A stretch of 64,000 bases of DNA from the NCBI RefSeq assembly GCF_001678905.1, contig NZ_CP012117.1, forward strand, positions 2,328,315 through 2,392,314, given 5' to 3'. How positions within the stretch are numbered: the first letter of the stretch is position 1; every line of letters starts with the position of its first letter. The position numbers and the translations under genes were made by a program. This document shows, in pieces, positions 54,595 to 63,519 of this stretch. A model generated the notes under the pieces. It was not told where the DNA came from, searched no databases, and saw only the letters and a list, made by a program, of their open reading frames with translations. Source of the stretch: Dermabacter vaginalis. GTDB taxonomy: Bacteria; Actinomycetota; Actinomycetes; Actinomycetales; Dermabacteraceae.

Positions 54595-56209
54595 CGTGGT
54601 GGCAGGCGAGGCAGTTAGCCTGGTCGCGCGTGATGTGGGTGTAGGCCCCGAATCGGTTTACGGTTGGTTGAGGGTAAGAGGTGTCGAACCTCCAGGCAGG
54701 CGTGCGAGTCGTTTGCGTGATCCGTTTGTCCGTGAGGCTGTTGGGTTGGTGCGTGCAGGTATGTCGATCAGTCAAGCAGCACAGACTGTTGGAATATCGA
54801 CTGGCTTGCTTCACAGCAGGTTAAAGAAAGCTGGTGTAATCGAAGTGCGGCCTAGACGCGCCCACTTGTCACCTGATAAACGTGCCCAGGCCGTGGAGCG
54901 AGTGCTTGCTGGTGAGAGCTGTCAGACAGTGGCTGATGCTATCGGTGTGCATCCTTCTACCGTGTATGGGTGGATAAGGAAGCAGCGGTATGCGAAGTTA
55001 CGCCGGCAGCGACATCGTCGAACGCCTGATGAGGCGGTGGTGTCTTTGCCAGATACAGGCAAGAAGCTGGGTAAAGATTCTGTTATGCCAGCACCGATGA
55101 AAACTCAAGCCGTTGATGGATTTCCTAGCGGCGTATTCGACAAACACGCCTTAGTAGGGCGTGGTCGCAGGCTTACTGTTGAAGACCGTGTTGCTATTGA
55201 AGCGGGATGTCGTGTCGGTGATTCGGCACGAGCCATCGCGCAGAAAATAAATAGGCACCACAGTGTCGTCGCTCGTGAAATCACCCGTAATGGTTGGAAG
55301 ATCGTCGATGAGGACGGCACAGAGCAGCTGCGGTATAACGCCCACAACGCTGCTGTTTCTACTGCTGGTCGGATGGTGCGGCCAAAACTACGCAAGCTCG
55401 ATGAAAGCCCAACGCTTCGGGGTGTAGTAGTCGATTGCCTTGCCCGCAGGTGGTCACCTGGGCGCATTAGTGCATGGCTTGAGCATGCTTTCAGCGATGA
55501 TGAAAGCATGCGTATTTCCCACGAAGCGATCTACAGTGCCTTATACATTCAAGGCAAAGGCAGCCTGCGAGCCGAGCTTGAAGAAGTCATGAAGACTAAA
55601 GACGTACTTATCCGCGGCGGCTCAACACGCAAGCGTCGTGCCCGAAACGCTGGCGTGTTAACCGGTCGCCCTTGGATCAAAGGTGCTGAGATCACCCACC
55701 GCAGCCCGGAAGCTGATGACAGGGCTATTCCCGGGCACTGGGAGGGCGACCTTGTTATTGGTAAAGGTGGCAAAAGCGCGCTGATTACCCTAGTAGAGCG
55801 CACCAGCCGTTACACCCTGCTTGGACACCTTCCCGATGAGCACAGTTCACACACCGTGGTCGCAACCCTGCAGGACATGGTCAAAGACCTCAACACCGAG
55901 CAGCTAAAGACCATCACATGGGACCAAGGCGCAGAAATGGCTGTCACAGCACAAGTCCAGATTAACGACGGCTGCCAGGTGTTTTTCTGTGAACCGCACT
56001 CACCGTGGCAGAGACCAACCAACGAGAACACCAACGGCGAGATCAGGCGCAGGTTCTACAAAAAGGGCACCGACTTTGCCACCGTCACACCCGAACATGT
56101 CGCGTGGGTGCAAAATGAGCTCAACGAAACACCCCGACAAATCCTCGGCGGCGCAACCCCACGTGAAATACTTAACGAACTATTCAAGCGTGGCGCATCC
56201 ACCGCTTGA
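54542..56209 (+). CDS. IS30-family transposase with altered start
   Basis: A 555-residue frame from ATG 54542. Two or three N-terminal helix-turn-helix repeats (SLVARDVGVGPESVYGWLR, SISQAAQTVGISTGLLHSRL, TVADAIGVHPSTVYGWIRKQ) precede the IS30 core: RLTVEDRVAIEAG, NRHHSVVAREITRNG, and the DDE residues in HWEGDLVIG, WDQGAEM and NTNGEIRRRFYKKGTDF. The native start was probably GTG 54520, five bases after GGGAGG (54509-54514), but the 28 bp duplication puts it out of frame. Expression would need re-initiation at ATG 54542 or 54551. The catalytic part is intact. Confidence 0.9.
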   Translation: MLRMLLLSEDVKDAAVERVVAGEAVSLVARDVGVGPESVYGWLRVRGVEPPGRRASRLRDPFVREAVGLVRAGMSISQAAQTVGISTGLLHSRLKKAGVIEVRPRRAHLSPDKRAQAVERVLAGESCQTVADAIGVHPSTVYGWIRKQRYAKLRRQRHRRTPDEAVVSLPDTGKKLGKDSVMPAPMKTQAVDGFPSGVFDKHALVGRGRRLTVEDRVAIEAGCRVGDSARAIAQKINRHHSVVAREITRNGWKIVDEDGTEQLRYNAHNAAVSTAGRMVRPKLRKLDESPTLRGVVVDCLARRWSPGRISAWLEHAFSDDESMRISHEAIYSALYIQGKGSLRAELEEVMKTKDVLIRGGSTRKRRARNAGVLTGRPWIKGAEITHRSPEADDRAIPGHWEGDLVIGKGGKSALITLVERTSRYTLLGHLPDEHSSHTVVATLQDMVKDLNTEQLKTITWDQGAEMAVTAQVQINDGCQVFFCEPHSPWQRPTNENTNGEIRRRFYKKGTDFATVTPEHVAWVQNELNETPRQILGGATPREILNELFKRGASTA

Positions 56210-56360
56210 TTCCGCCAGGGAGGCGTTGCTTCTTTCGGCTTGAAATACACCTGGACGCTTCTGGTTTCTCGGTAGCGCCTGCTCATCCGTGCTGCGGCAG
56301 TGACTCGGCAGCAGAACTCTCGAAAATCCTGACGCTGCCGACCATATGGTTTGCCATGAG

Positions 56361-56528
56361 TTATCCACAAAGCTGTGCACAAGCGATACGCCAAGTGTGG
56401 ATTTCTAACTTTTCTGGGCCTCTACCAGGGGTTTTCTCTCGACTTTCATAGTCCCCTTATCGATTTCGTGTGGATAACCGCCGTGCGAACTCTTGCGGAT
56501 GTCCCACTTATCCACATCTTTGTTCACA
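56361..56528. promoter_or_regulatory. Cluster of DnaA boxes (candidate origin or DnaA-binding locus)
   Basis: Three perfect TTATCCACA boxes occur in 156 bases: 56361-56369 (+), 56469-56477 (-) and 56508-56516 (+). Additional two-mismatch boxes are at 56374-56382, 56396-56404 and 56520-56528. The segment has no gene, is relatively AT-rich for this genome, and borders the parS-like cluster directly. Confidence 0.7.
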
Positions 56529-56534
56529 TCTGTG

Positions 56535-57746
56535 TGTTTCACGTGGGGCACCTTTTTGCCGCTCCGTGTTGCCGATCGCCACTCTTTAATCAATTACCTT
56601 CGGAAGATGGCTTTCGGACCTCCGACTCCCTCACTGACCCGATAGGGCGTTTCGCGTGAAACGTTGTACCTTTGCAAGCGACTTGCCGCGCCTTTCGGCT
56701 TCGGTTCTTTCGAATGCTGAACAGGCTCCCGAGACAGCCCTCCTCTCGCCGCCACTGTTTTTTACGGTTTTCACGTGAAACACAACGAGGTGTCCGCACA
56801 GCAAAACCGTTGCCACTTAGATTCTGCGGTATTTCCAGGTTCTGCCCCCGAACGGACGTGAAAGTCTCGCGCCTAGGACCAGTCGGCTTGTAGTCATGCG
56901 ATGCTATCGCCGTTTCACGTGGAACGTTACAGATGGCACCGACAAAAATAGTTCGACAGCGTTGGCGCCAAAGACGTTACCGCGACTTCACCGCTTGTTT
57001 CACGTGAAACGTTCGAAGCTTGTTCACCACTACAGTCCGATAGGCACCGTAAAACATTTGCATTGGGTTTCACTTGAAACGATGCAGCCGCGTCATGCGC
57101 TTAGCTCGCACAGACTTCGATGAGTTCGCAAAACTCGAATCTGTTTCTTTATTGACGTGCATCGGTTTGTAATTTCCGGCCAACGCCACAGCCGTTGCTT
57201 CACGTGAAACATTGATTTCCCTTTGCCGCTGCGCGGCCAAACGAAACAACGATACGTCGAAGTGACTATATAGTTCGCCCACATGTTTCACGTGAAACAG
57301 AGCCTGTTTTGCAAAAACAGCGGGCAAACCTTGCGACCCGACTCAAATCGAACGGGCGCGTGCCCACGAGTACTGAATGCCCAAAAGCGGTGTCTAGTGA
57401 AATGTGCACGCGACAATCCGCGGGTACCTATCTATTCTCCAGTCCGCGTTTCACGTGAAACACGACAACGGGGTCATCGAGAGAATCTATCGCTTAAAAG
57501 TGCTTCGGTAAGCAACACCAGAAATGTGCACAATGCAGTGGAGATGATTGCCGGGGAAAGAGGACCCGAAAACCTGTAAAGGCCGCTGGCGCGTCCTACT
57601 ACGCGTTTCACGTGAAACGGCACGAACCCGTTAAAGGCGCAGAAGCCCACAGTAAAATCATGAAATGCAGTGCAAGCCGATGCAGCCCGTACACACGACG
57701 ATCCGGCGGGCAACAACCCAGGGGATCGAATGTTTCACGTGAAACT
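56535..57746. repeat. Cluster of eleven parS-like centromere sites
   Basis: Copies or near copies of TGTTTCACGTGAAACA begin at 56535, 56648, 56767, 56911, 56996, 57066, 57196, 57284, 57447, 57604 and 57731. Five (56996, 57284, 57447, 57604, 57731) carry the intact 14-base core GTTTCACGTGAAAC. Five have one core mismatch and the first has three. Spacing is 70-163 bases. No gene is credible in this interval; short open frames are interrupted by the sites. ParB, encoded downstream at 58168, would load and spread here. Confidence 0.93.
57284..57299. promoter_or_regulatory. Perfect 16 bp parS site
   Basis: TGTTTCACGTGAAACA, a perfect palindrome identical to the widely conserved ParB-binding consensus. 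It is the only 16/16 match among the eleven sites. Confidence 0.95.
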
Positions 57747-58131
57747 CTCCAGCACAGGAGCGAACCCGGCGAGCAACAACTGACCATGAAGGTGTCCGCT
57801 TCCCCAACCGAGCGGCGATCCAGATTCGTCAAGACCGCGCGATAGAACCCCACTGCAAAAGACAGTTGACACGGGAAGAAAGGGCCAGCAGGGAACTCCG
57901 GGAAAGAGCGCAGAACCAGCGGCACAGTGAGGCCGTTCCACGCGCATGGCACGACGAATCTGCTGGAAAAATGCCATTTGAGGTGGCTAATGGGACAGGC
58001 ACCATGACCAAGGTGGAAAAGAGCGAGCCAGAATTTCCCGTCCGCGTACAAACGACATCAGGCCGCAATGCCGGGGCCTAAAAGTCCAGGTAAAGCGAGC
58101 CAGCGTGGGCTGCGAGCGCGAGCGCTTGAGC
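57747..58131. other. Gene-free stretch between the parS cluster and parB
   Basis: I see no gene, no further parS site and no DnaA box. The open frames on both strands lack ribosome binding sites and family features. Confidence 0.45.
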
Positions 58132-58154
58132 GAAAGGGCCCTGTTTCAGGCCCC
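58132..58154 (-). terminator. Likely terminator after parB
   Basis: GGGGCCTG/CAGGGCCC arms (one mismatch) around an AAA loop on the minus strand, followed by TTTCGC. Located 14 bases beyond the parB stop. Confidence 0.5.
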
Positions 58155-58167
58155 ACTCAGCGAGGGA

Positions 58168-59538
58168 TCAGGCCTCGGGGATCTCCACGTCCTCGAGCCC
58201 GAGCTTTTGCACGATCCGCTCGAGATCGTCGAGATTCGTGAATTCGAGCGTGACTTTGCCCTTGCGCTTACCCACATCGATGCGCACGGGTGCTTCGAGC
58301 TGGGTTGACAACTGCGACGTCAAGGACACCACGCGCGGATTATACGAACTACGGCGTGGCACAGCGCGCGTCGCCGTGGACGATTCAACCCCGTTCGCAA
58401 TAAGCCGCTCAACGGCGCGGACGCTCAGGCCTTCGCTCACGATGCGCTGCGCAAGCTCCTCTTGGAGCTGCACATCGTCGAGCCCCAGGAGGGCACGAGC
58501 GTGTCCAGCGGAAAGAGCTCCCGATTGAAGACGACGCTGCACGAGGGGAGGGAGGCGCAGAAGGCGAAGAGTGTTCGAGATTTGCGGCCGCGAGCGACCG
58601 ATGCGATCCGCCAGTTCATCCTGGGTGCAATCGAAATCCTCAAGTAGCTGACCGTAGGCGGCCGCCTCTTCGAGGGGATTCAACTGCGATCGGTGAAGGT
58701 TCTCGAGCAGTGCGTCGCGAAGGAGGTCATCATCGGCGGTGGAGCGCACGATTGCGGGAATCGAATCGAGCCCCGCACGTTTCGCCGCACGCCAACGGCG
58801 CTCACCCATGACAATCTCGAATGACTCGCCATCAACGGAGTCGGTCACAGGCCGCACGACGATCGGCTGGAGAACGCCAACTTCGCGCAGCGAGTACGCG
58901 AGTTCATCGAGCTCATCGTCATCGAAAACGGTACGCGGATTGCGGGGATTCTCTCGAATTTCCGCGATCGGCACTTCAACAAATTCGGCGCCCGGAACGG
59001 GCACTAGCCCGGGTTGCGCAGCTGCATGTGCGGGCGCGTTACCGGGGGTAGCCGACTGTTCGACTGTGGGCGCCGCTGTTACGGACGCTTCAGCGGCCGG
59101 AGCGGGGCCCGACGGCTGCGTGGCCCGAGTCTTATCTACCTTCTCCGCGGGCTTTTCAGCGCCGGCACGCGAAACAGCAGTTTTCGCAGCGGGCTTTTTC
59201 CCGCCGCGTCGCTTCGAGCGCGCATCGCGTGCCCAAGAATCGGCGAGCTCAAGATCGGCAGCCTTGCGGCGCTCACGAGCTTCCGCGGTGGAGGAGTCGT
59301 CCGAGCTGAAGAACATGTCTACACCCCGAGTGCCGGCGGAAGCCGATTGTGCAAGCTCGGCCTCGGTGGGGGCGGGGCTGGCGTCGGAATCCTTCTTCGA
59401 GGGTGAGAGGGGCTCGGTGCTTGTCGCGGAAGGCTCGGGGCTTTGTGCGTCGGGTGCTTCAGACTTTTCGCTGCCTGCTGGTTCGGAGCTGGGGATCAGC
59501 GCACCGATTCCCCTACCAAGGCCACGTTTCTTCGCCAT
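58168..59538 (-). CDS. parB: Chromosome-partitioning protein ParB with extended N-terminus
   Basis: A 456-residue ParB. ATG 59538 follows AGGAG. After the conserved start KKRGLGRGIGALIPSSEP, residues about 20-185 form a long Ala/Pro/Ser/Glu-rich disordered insert. The CTP-binding/clamp domain then begins with VEVPIAEIRENPRNPRTVFD, GERRWRAAKRAGLDSIPAIV and the ENLHRSQLNPLEEAAAYGQL box. A helix-turn-helix (DELADRIGRSRPQISNTLRL) binds parS, and a C-terminal dimerisation domain ends the protein. ParA lies 12 bases upstream. The insert makes it well longer than the usual ~300-340 residues. Confidence 0.96.
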   Translation of the reverse strand: MAKKRGLGRGIGALIPSSEPAGSEKSEAPDAQSPEPSATSTEPLSPSKKDSDASPAPTEAELAQSASAGTRGVDMFFSSDDSSTAEARERRKAADLELADSWARDARSKRRGGKKPAAKTAVSRAGAEKPAEKVDKTRATQPSGPAPAAEASVTAAPTVEQSATPGNAPAHAAAQPGLVPVPGAEFVEVPIAEIRENPRNPRTVFDDDELDELAYSLREVGVLQPIVVRPVTDSVDGESFEIVMGERRWRAAKRAGLDSIPAIVRSTADDDLLRDALLENLHRSQLNPLEEAAAYGQLLEDFDCTQDELADRIGRSRPQISNTLRLLRLPPLVQRRLQSGALSAGHARALLGLDDVQLQEELAQRIVSEGLSVRAVERLIANGVESSTATRAVPRRSSYNPRVVSLTSQLSTQLEAPVRIDVGKRKGKVTLEFTNLDDLERIVQKLGLEDVEIPEA

Positions 59539-59550
59539 GATCTCCTCGTT

Positions 59551-60456
59551 TCAGTTCTTCGGCTCGGGGCGACGGGAAATCTCGTGCGCGGCGGCGCGAT
59601 AGGCGAGTGCACCCGTGCTGTTGGGATCGTAATTGAGGACGGTTTGCGCGTAGCTCGGGGCTTCCGAGATGCGCACCGACCGGGGAATGACGGTGTCGAG
59701 GGTCTGCGTGGGGAAGTGTTCGCGCACGTCTTCAGCGACCTGCGCGGCGAGGCGGGTGCGCGCGTCGTACATCGTGAGCAAAATCGTGGACACCACGAGA
59801 TCGGGATTGAGGTGTTTGCGGATGAGGTCGATGTTCTTCCACAGCATCGCGATGCCTTCGAGCGCGTAGTACTCGGCCTGAATCGGCATGAATACTTCGC
59901 GTGCGGCCACGAGCGCATTGATGGTGAGCAGACCGAGCGAGGGCGGGCAATCGATAAGCACGTAATCCAAGCGCGGCAGCCCCTGCTCTTCACGCTCGGT
60001 GAAGTAGTCGGCAAGCGCATTTTTGAGGCGCGATTCGCGCGCGACCATGGGGACGAGTTCGATCTCGGCCCCCGAAAGGTCAATTGTCGCGGGCGCGCAC
60101 AGCAGTGACTCCGCTTCGGGAGAGGGAGTCACGATGGCCGAGAGGGGCTCGTCTTCAATAAGCACGTCGTAAAGCGAGGCGATCTCGGGATCATGCGGGA
60201 TGCCGAGGGCCGTCGAGGCGTTGCCCTGGGGGTCCGAATCGATCACGAGAACGTTGAGGCCGCCCTTCGCGAGTGCCACCGCGACGTTGACGGCGCTCGA
60301 CGTTTTACCGACGCCGCCCTTCTGGTTGGCAACGGCCATGATGCGGGTTTTTTCGGGCGCCGCAAAGGTCGCCTTTTCGAGGCGCTTGCGAAGCTCCATG
60401 TCGTTACGAAGCTGCCGCATGAGCGGTGTCTCATCGAGAGAGCTTTTCTTAGCCAC
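59551..60456 (-). CDS. parA: Chromosome-partitioning ATPase ParA
   Basis: The start is placed at GTG 60456 (AKKSSLDETPL..., 301 residues), which overlaps the rsmG stop by eight bases and follows AAAGGGG. The longer frame reads into the rsmG gene. Deviant Walker A VANQKGGVGKTSSAVNVAVA, Walker A' VIDSDPQGNASTALG and Walker B YVLIDCPPSLGLLTINAL are intact. It binds the nucleoid and, with ParB at parS, drives origin segregation. Confidence 0.96.
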   Translation of the reverse strand: MAKKSSLDETPLMRQLRNDMELRKRLEKATFAAPEKTRIMAVANQKGGVGKTSSAVNVAVALAKGGLNVLVIDSDPQGNASTALGIPHDPEIASLYDVLIEDEPLSAIVTPSPEAESLLCAPATIDLSGAEIELVPMVARESRLKNALADYFTEREEQGLPRLDYVLIDCPPSLGLLTINALVAAREVFMPIQAEYYALEGIAMLWKNIDLIRKHLNPDLVVSTILLTMYDARTRLAAQVAEDVREHFPTQTLDTVIPRSVRISEAPSYAQTVLNYDPNSTGALAYRAAAHEISRRPEPKN

Positions 60457-61123
60457 GGCGCGGCCCCTTTCGCCCCGATATCTCACGAACGTGTGCTCGT
60501 ACCACTGTAGTAGGAACCTCCACGGACTGATCTCCGAATTCCTCAACGCGAACATCGACTGCACCGAGACGCGCAAGGGTCTTCGAAGCCTTCGCGACTT
60601 CGTCGCGTGCGCTCTTGCCCTTCATCACCACGAGCTCGCCGCCGATGCGCACGAGCGGCACTGTCCACTTGGCGAGCTTGTCAAGCGCAGCAACGGCACG
60701 CGCCGTCACGGCATCAAACTCACGCTCGCCGTGCAGGTCCTCGGCCCGGGCGCGAACGACCTCGACGTTCACGAGACCGAGCTCCTCGATCGCACGCTCG
60801 AGGAAGTCCACGCGCCGCTGCATCGTTTCAATGAGGGTGACGTCGATGTCCTCGCGTGCGATGGCAATGACGAGCCCGGGCAGGCCCGCACCTGAGCCAA
60901 CATCCGCGAGTGACTCCACGAGTCCCACGGGCCCGAGGGCTCGCACCATGAGCGCGCAATTGATGACGTGCCGCTCCCAGATCCGATCGACCTCGCGGGG
61001 GCCGATGAGGCCTTCCTCTGCTCCGCGGGTGCGCAGGGTCTCCGCATACCGCTCGGCGAGCGAGAGACGTTCACCGAAAAGGTCGCGGGCGAGGGGATCG
61101 AGGTGTGCGGGGGCAGGAAGCAT
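60449..61123 (-). CDS. rsmG: 16S rRNA (guanine527-N7)-methyltransferase
   Basis: A 224-residue SAM-dependent methyltransferase (RsmG/GidB). Motif I VESLADVGSGAGLPGLVIAI, then TLIETMQRRVDFLERAIEEL, VVRARAEDLHGEREFDAVTA-RAVA and VRIGGELVVMKG. It methylates G527 of 16S rRNA, and loss gives low-level streptomycin resistance in other bacteria. ATG 61123 shares one base with the khpB stop. It precedes parA, as is usual. Confidence 0.97.
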   Translation of the reverse strand: MLPAPAHLDPLARDLFGERLSLAERYAETLRTRGAEEGLIGPREVDRIWERHVINCALMVRALGPVGLVESLADVGSGAGLPGLVIAIAREDIDVTLIETMQRRVDFLERAIEELGLVNVEVVRARAEDLHGEREFDAVTARAVAALDKLAKWTVPLVRIGGELVVMKGKSARDEVAKASKTLARLGAVDVRVEEFGDQSVEVPTTVVRAHVREISGRKGPRRG

Positions 61124-61647
61124 CAGTCTTGCGGGTAAATCACAACGTGGCGGGTTTTGCCCTCGCCATCCGATTCAGAGCGAAGTCCGTGGCGCTTCGC
61201 AACGTCGTGCACAACCTTGCGCTCAAACGGGTTCATAGGCTGAAGCGGAACGGGAACTTCGCCATTCTTCGCCTGCGCGACGGCCTTTTCCGCAAGTTCC
61301 TCAAGCTCGCTCTTGTGGCCTGCGCGGAAGCCACCGATGTCGAGCATGAGGCGCGAGCGCACGCCCGTTTTCGTTTGCACGGCGAGGCGCGTGAGCTCTT
61401 GGAGAGCGTCGAGAAGCTCGCCCTTCGGCTCGTTCAGGGCACTGAGTTCGGCGGCGCCGCGGATCTCCACGGAGGCACGATCGCCATCCACATCAATGTC
61501 GATATCGCCGTCGAGGTCGGCGATATCCATGAGTTCTTCGAGGTAATCGGCGGCGAAATCGCCCTCCTCCTCGAGGCGCGCGAGGCGGTCGTCTGCGGAG
61601 GTCTGGGCGTTTGCCGTGTCGTTCTCGATCGTGTCGTTCTCGCTCAT
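61123..61647 (-). CDS. khpB: RNA-binding protein KhpB/Jag (R3H domain)
   Basis: A 174-residue protein. An acidic N-terminal leader is followed by a KH-like domain (about 40-105: ADYLEELMDIADLDGDIDID, LLDALQELTRLAVQTKTG, the Jag/KH signature) and a C-terminal R3H domain with MNPFERKVVHDVAKRHGLRS. It belongs to the SpoIIIJ-associated protein family, which binds RNA with KhpA and affects cell division. It lies directly between yidC and rsmG. Confidence 0.95.
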   Translation of the reverse strand: MSENDTIENDTANAQTSADDRLARLEEEGDFAADYLEELMDIADLDGDIDIDVDGDRASVEIRGAAELSALNEPKGELLDALQELTRLAVQTKTGVRSRLMLDIGGFRAGHKSELEELAEKAVAQAKNGEVPVPLQPMNPFERKVVHDVAKRHGLRSESDGEGKTRHVVIYPQD

Positions 61648-61656
61648 CGGGAATCC

Positions 61657-62754
61657 TTACTTCTTCTTGCGCTTCTTACCGAGGGCGTTGCTCTGCTTCG
61701 AGCCGCCCTTGTGTGTGCCACCGTTTTCGGCCGCTTTCTTGCGGCGCTCTTCGATGGCTTTCGCCCGCTTCTCGCGGGCACGCTGGAGCACTTCCTCATC
61801 GCTCAGTCTGCGGCCGTTCTCGTACCGCTTGGGCTGAACGCGGATGTTTTCGGCCTTCGCCGCTTCCATTTCCTGCACGCGCTTGGACTTCTTCGGAGTG
61901 AAGTCAAGCGGTTCAAGGCCCTGCTTTGCGCGCTTCTTGTTGATGCGCTCGTGGCGTGCCTTCTCGGCCGCCGAGCCAGGGGTGGGGTTCTTCGTGATCA
62001 TCCACCACTGCTGGCCGAACGTCCACACGTTGGTCGTGAGCCAGTAGCCGAGCACACCGATCGGCATGCCGGGGCCCGAAATCACGTAGATGAACGGGAG
62101 CATGTAGAGCATCATCTTCTGCGTGGACGCCATGGGCCCTTCGAGTGCCGACGGCGGCATGTTGCGCATCGTCAGCTCTTTCTGCGTGAGGAAGGTGACG
62201 AGCACCATGAGCGCGATGATGACGCCCGCGATGATCTTCGCGGAGATATCGCCCGAGAGGAACGAATCGGAAATGGTGGTTCCGCCGAAGATGCGCGCAT
62301 TGTGGGCGCTATCGGCGAGCTCTGGCGTGAGGACGCCGAAGTTTGTATTGTTCTGTGCGGCCTCCGGGAGCTTGTAGAAGAGCACGCGGAAGAGCGCGAA
62401 GAAGATCGGCATCTGGATGAGGACAGGAAGGCACGAGCCTACGGGGTTCGCGTCGTGCTCCTTGTAGACCTGCATCGTCTCGTTGGCCATGGCCTGGCGG
62501 GATTCCGGGTCGGTCTTGCCCTTGTACTTTTGCTGAATCGCCTTGAGCTCGGGAGCGGCGATCTGCATGCCGCGCGAGCTCTTAATCTGCTTGACGAAGA
62601 GCGGGAAGATGATGATGCGGACGACGACCGTGAGCAGCACGATCGACAGCAGCCAGGTCCACCCGGAATCGGGGTCCATCACGAAGGACAGCAGCTTGTG
62701 GGCCTGGACCATGATCCAGACGACAACCCATTCGATGGGGTAAAGAATGTTCAA
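61657..62754 (-). CDS. yidC: Membrane protein insertase YidC
   Basis: A 365-residue insertase of the short Gram-positive/actinobacterial type, start TTG 62754. Segments: IEWVVVWIMVQAHKLLSFVM, WTWLLSIVLLTVVVRIIIFP-LFVK with the conserved hydrophilic-groove Arg, QMPIFFALFRVLFYKLPEAA, and TQKMMLYMLPFIYVISGPGM followed by VLGYWLTTNVWTFGQQWWM. A basic cytoplasmic tail of about 100 residues (KKR-rich, ending GKKRKKK) likely contacts ribosomes. It integrates membrane proteins with or without SecYEG. Confidence 0.97.
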   Translation of the reverse strand: MNILYPIEWVVVWIMVQAHKLLSFVMDPDSGWTWLLSIVLLTVVVRIIIFPLFVKQIKSSRGMQIAAPELKAIQQKYKGKTDPESRQAMANETMQVYKEHDANPVGSCLPVLIQMPIFFALFRVLFYKLPEAAQNNTNFGVLTPELADSAHNARIFGGTTISDSFLSGDISAKIIAGVIIALMVLVTFLTQKELTMRNMPPSALEGPMASTQKMMLYMLPFIYVISGPGMPIGVLGYWLTTNVWTFGQQWWMITKNPTPGSAAEKARHERINKKRAKQGLEPLDFTPKKSKRVQEMEAAKAENIRVQPKRYENGRRLSDEEVLQRAREKRAKAIEERRKKAAENGGTHKGGSKQSNALGKKRKKK

Positions 62755-62835
62755 CTTCGGCCTTTTCTTCCTGCCGCTCGCATGCGCATGACGGTCAGGC
62801 GATGAGCGGCGTGAGGTCGGGTATTCGGGTCAAGC

Positions 62836-63117
62836 CTAGTGGGTATGGGCGAACTTGGGGTTTTCAGTGTCCCGCTCGGTGACGGGTTTCGGGTTCGTCC
62901 ACATTCCCGGGGCGGGGGTCGGGTCGATCCCGCCGTGGCTTAGGGGATTGCACCGCAGGATTCGCCACGCGGTGAGCAGGAGCCCTTTGACGGTTCCATG
63001 GCGGCGAATCGAGTCCACCGCGTACTGCGAGCACACGGGCGTGTACATGCACGCGGAAGGCAGGTACGGGGAGATGCCGCGCTGGTACGCGCGAAGGATT
63101 CCGACGGTTGCCTTCAT
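62836..63117 (-). CDS. yidD: Membrane protein insertion efficiency factor YidD
   Basis: A 93-residue protein with the YidD pattern: LRAYQRGISPYLPSACMYTP, CSQYAVDSIRRHGTVKGLLL and WRILRCNPLSHGGIDPTP, including the conserved Cys residues. Its start overlaps the rnpA stop (ATGA). Located between rnpA and yidC as usual, it assists YidC-dependent insertion at the inner face of the membrane. Confidence 0.97.
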   Translation of the reverse strand: MKATVGILRAYQRGISPYLPSACMYTPVCSQYAVDSIRRHGTVKGLLLTAWRILRCNPLSHGGIDPTPAPGMWTNPKPVTERDTENPKFAHTH

Positions 63118-63506
63118 CCCTGTGCTCCCTCCTTCTTCGCGGTGCGCCTCTCGAGCTTTCGTAGGGCAGAGGCGAGGGCGGAATCGACTTCACCGACGAG
63201 CGTGTCATGGTCGATTTCGTTGATCCCCGCTCGCGTGCGCACGATGACGCTCGCGTACGCGGGGAGAGAATCGAGGCGGGCCCTCATGATTTCCCGCAGG
63301 CGCCGCTTGGTGCGGCTGCGAACAACGGAGTTGCCAACCTTTTTTGACACGACAAATCCCACGCGCGGCTCCTCCTGAATCCTTTTGACCTCCGGGGAGG
63401 AAAGGACGGCGAGGTGCACGATCACGTGGGATCGAGCCGCTGACACGCCCTGGCGGGTGGTCAGGCGGAAGTCGTCGTTGTGACGTAGGCGGTTTACAGC
63501 CCGCAC
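63114..63506 (-). CDS. rnpA: Ribonuclease P protein component
   Basis: A 130-residue basic protein starting at GTG 63506, 13 bases after rpmH. It has the RnpA order: NRLRHNDDFRLTTRQGVSAA, GFVVSKKVGNSVVRSRTKRR-LREIMR (the RNR signature) and PAYASVIVRTRAGINEIDHD. It assists the P RNA in tRNA 5' maturation. Confidence 0.96.
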   Translation of the reverse strand: MRAVNRLRHNDDFRLTTRQGVSAARSHVIVHLAVLSSPEVKRIQEEPRVGFVVSKKVGNSVVRSRTKRRLREIMRARLDSLPAYASVIVRTRAGINEIDHDTLVGEVDSALASALRKLERRTAKKEGAQG

Positions 63507-63519
63507 GTCACGCCGCGGC

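Larger units (their letters stand above)
54439..56217 (+). mobile_element. IS30-family insertion sequence (ends approximate)
   Basis: A TGGCGGAAT inverted pair at 54439-54447 and 56209-56217 brackets the transposase, with the right copy meeting its stop codon, as in compact IS elements. The match beyond nine bases is patchy and no target duplication is evident, so the ends are tentative. Base composition is clearly less GC-rich than neighbouring genes, in line with transfer. Confidence 0.5.

Noticed and set aside
54439..56217. Defined IS30 ends with target duplications
   Set aside because: Only nine bases pair at the proposed ends and the flanking bases do not form a duplicated target, so exact borders are not claimed beyond a tentative element.
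56535..57746. Repeated palindromes at fairly regular spacing considered as a CRISPR array
   Set aside because: The repeats are 14-16 bp, perfectly palindromic and match the parS consensus; spacers are too long and variable, and there are no cas genes.
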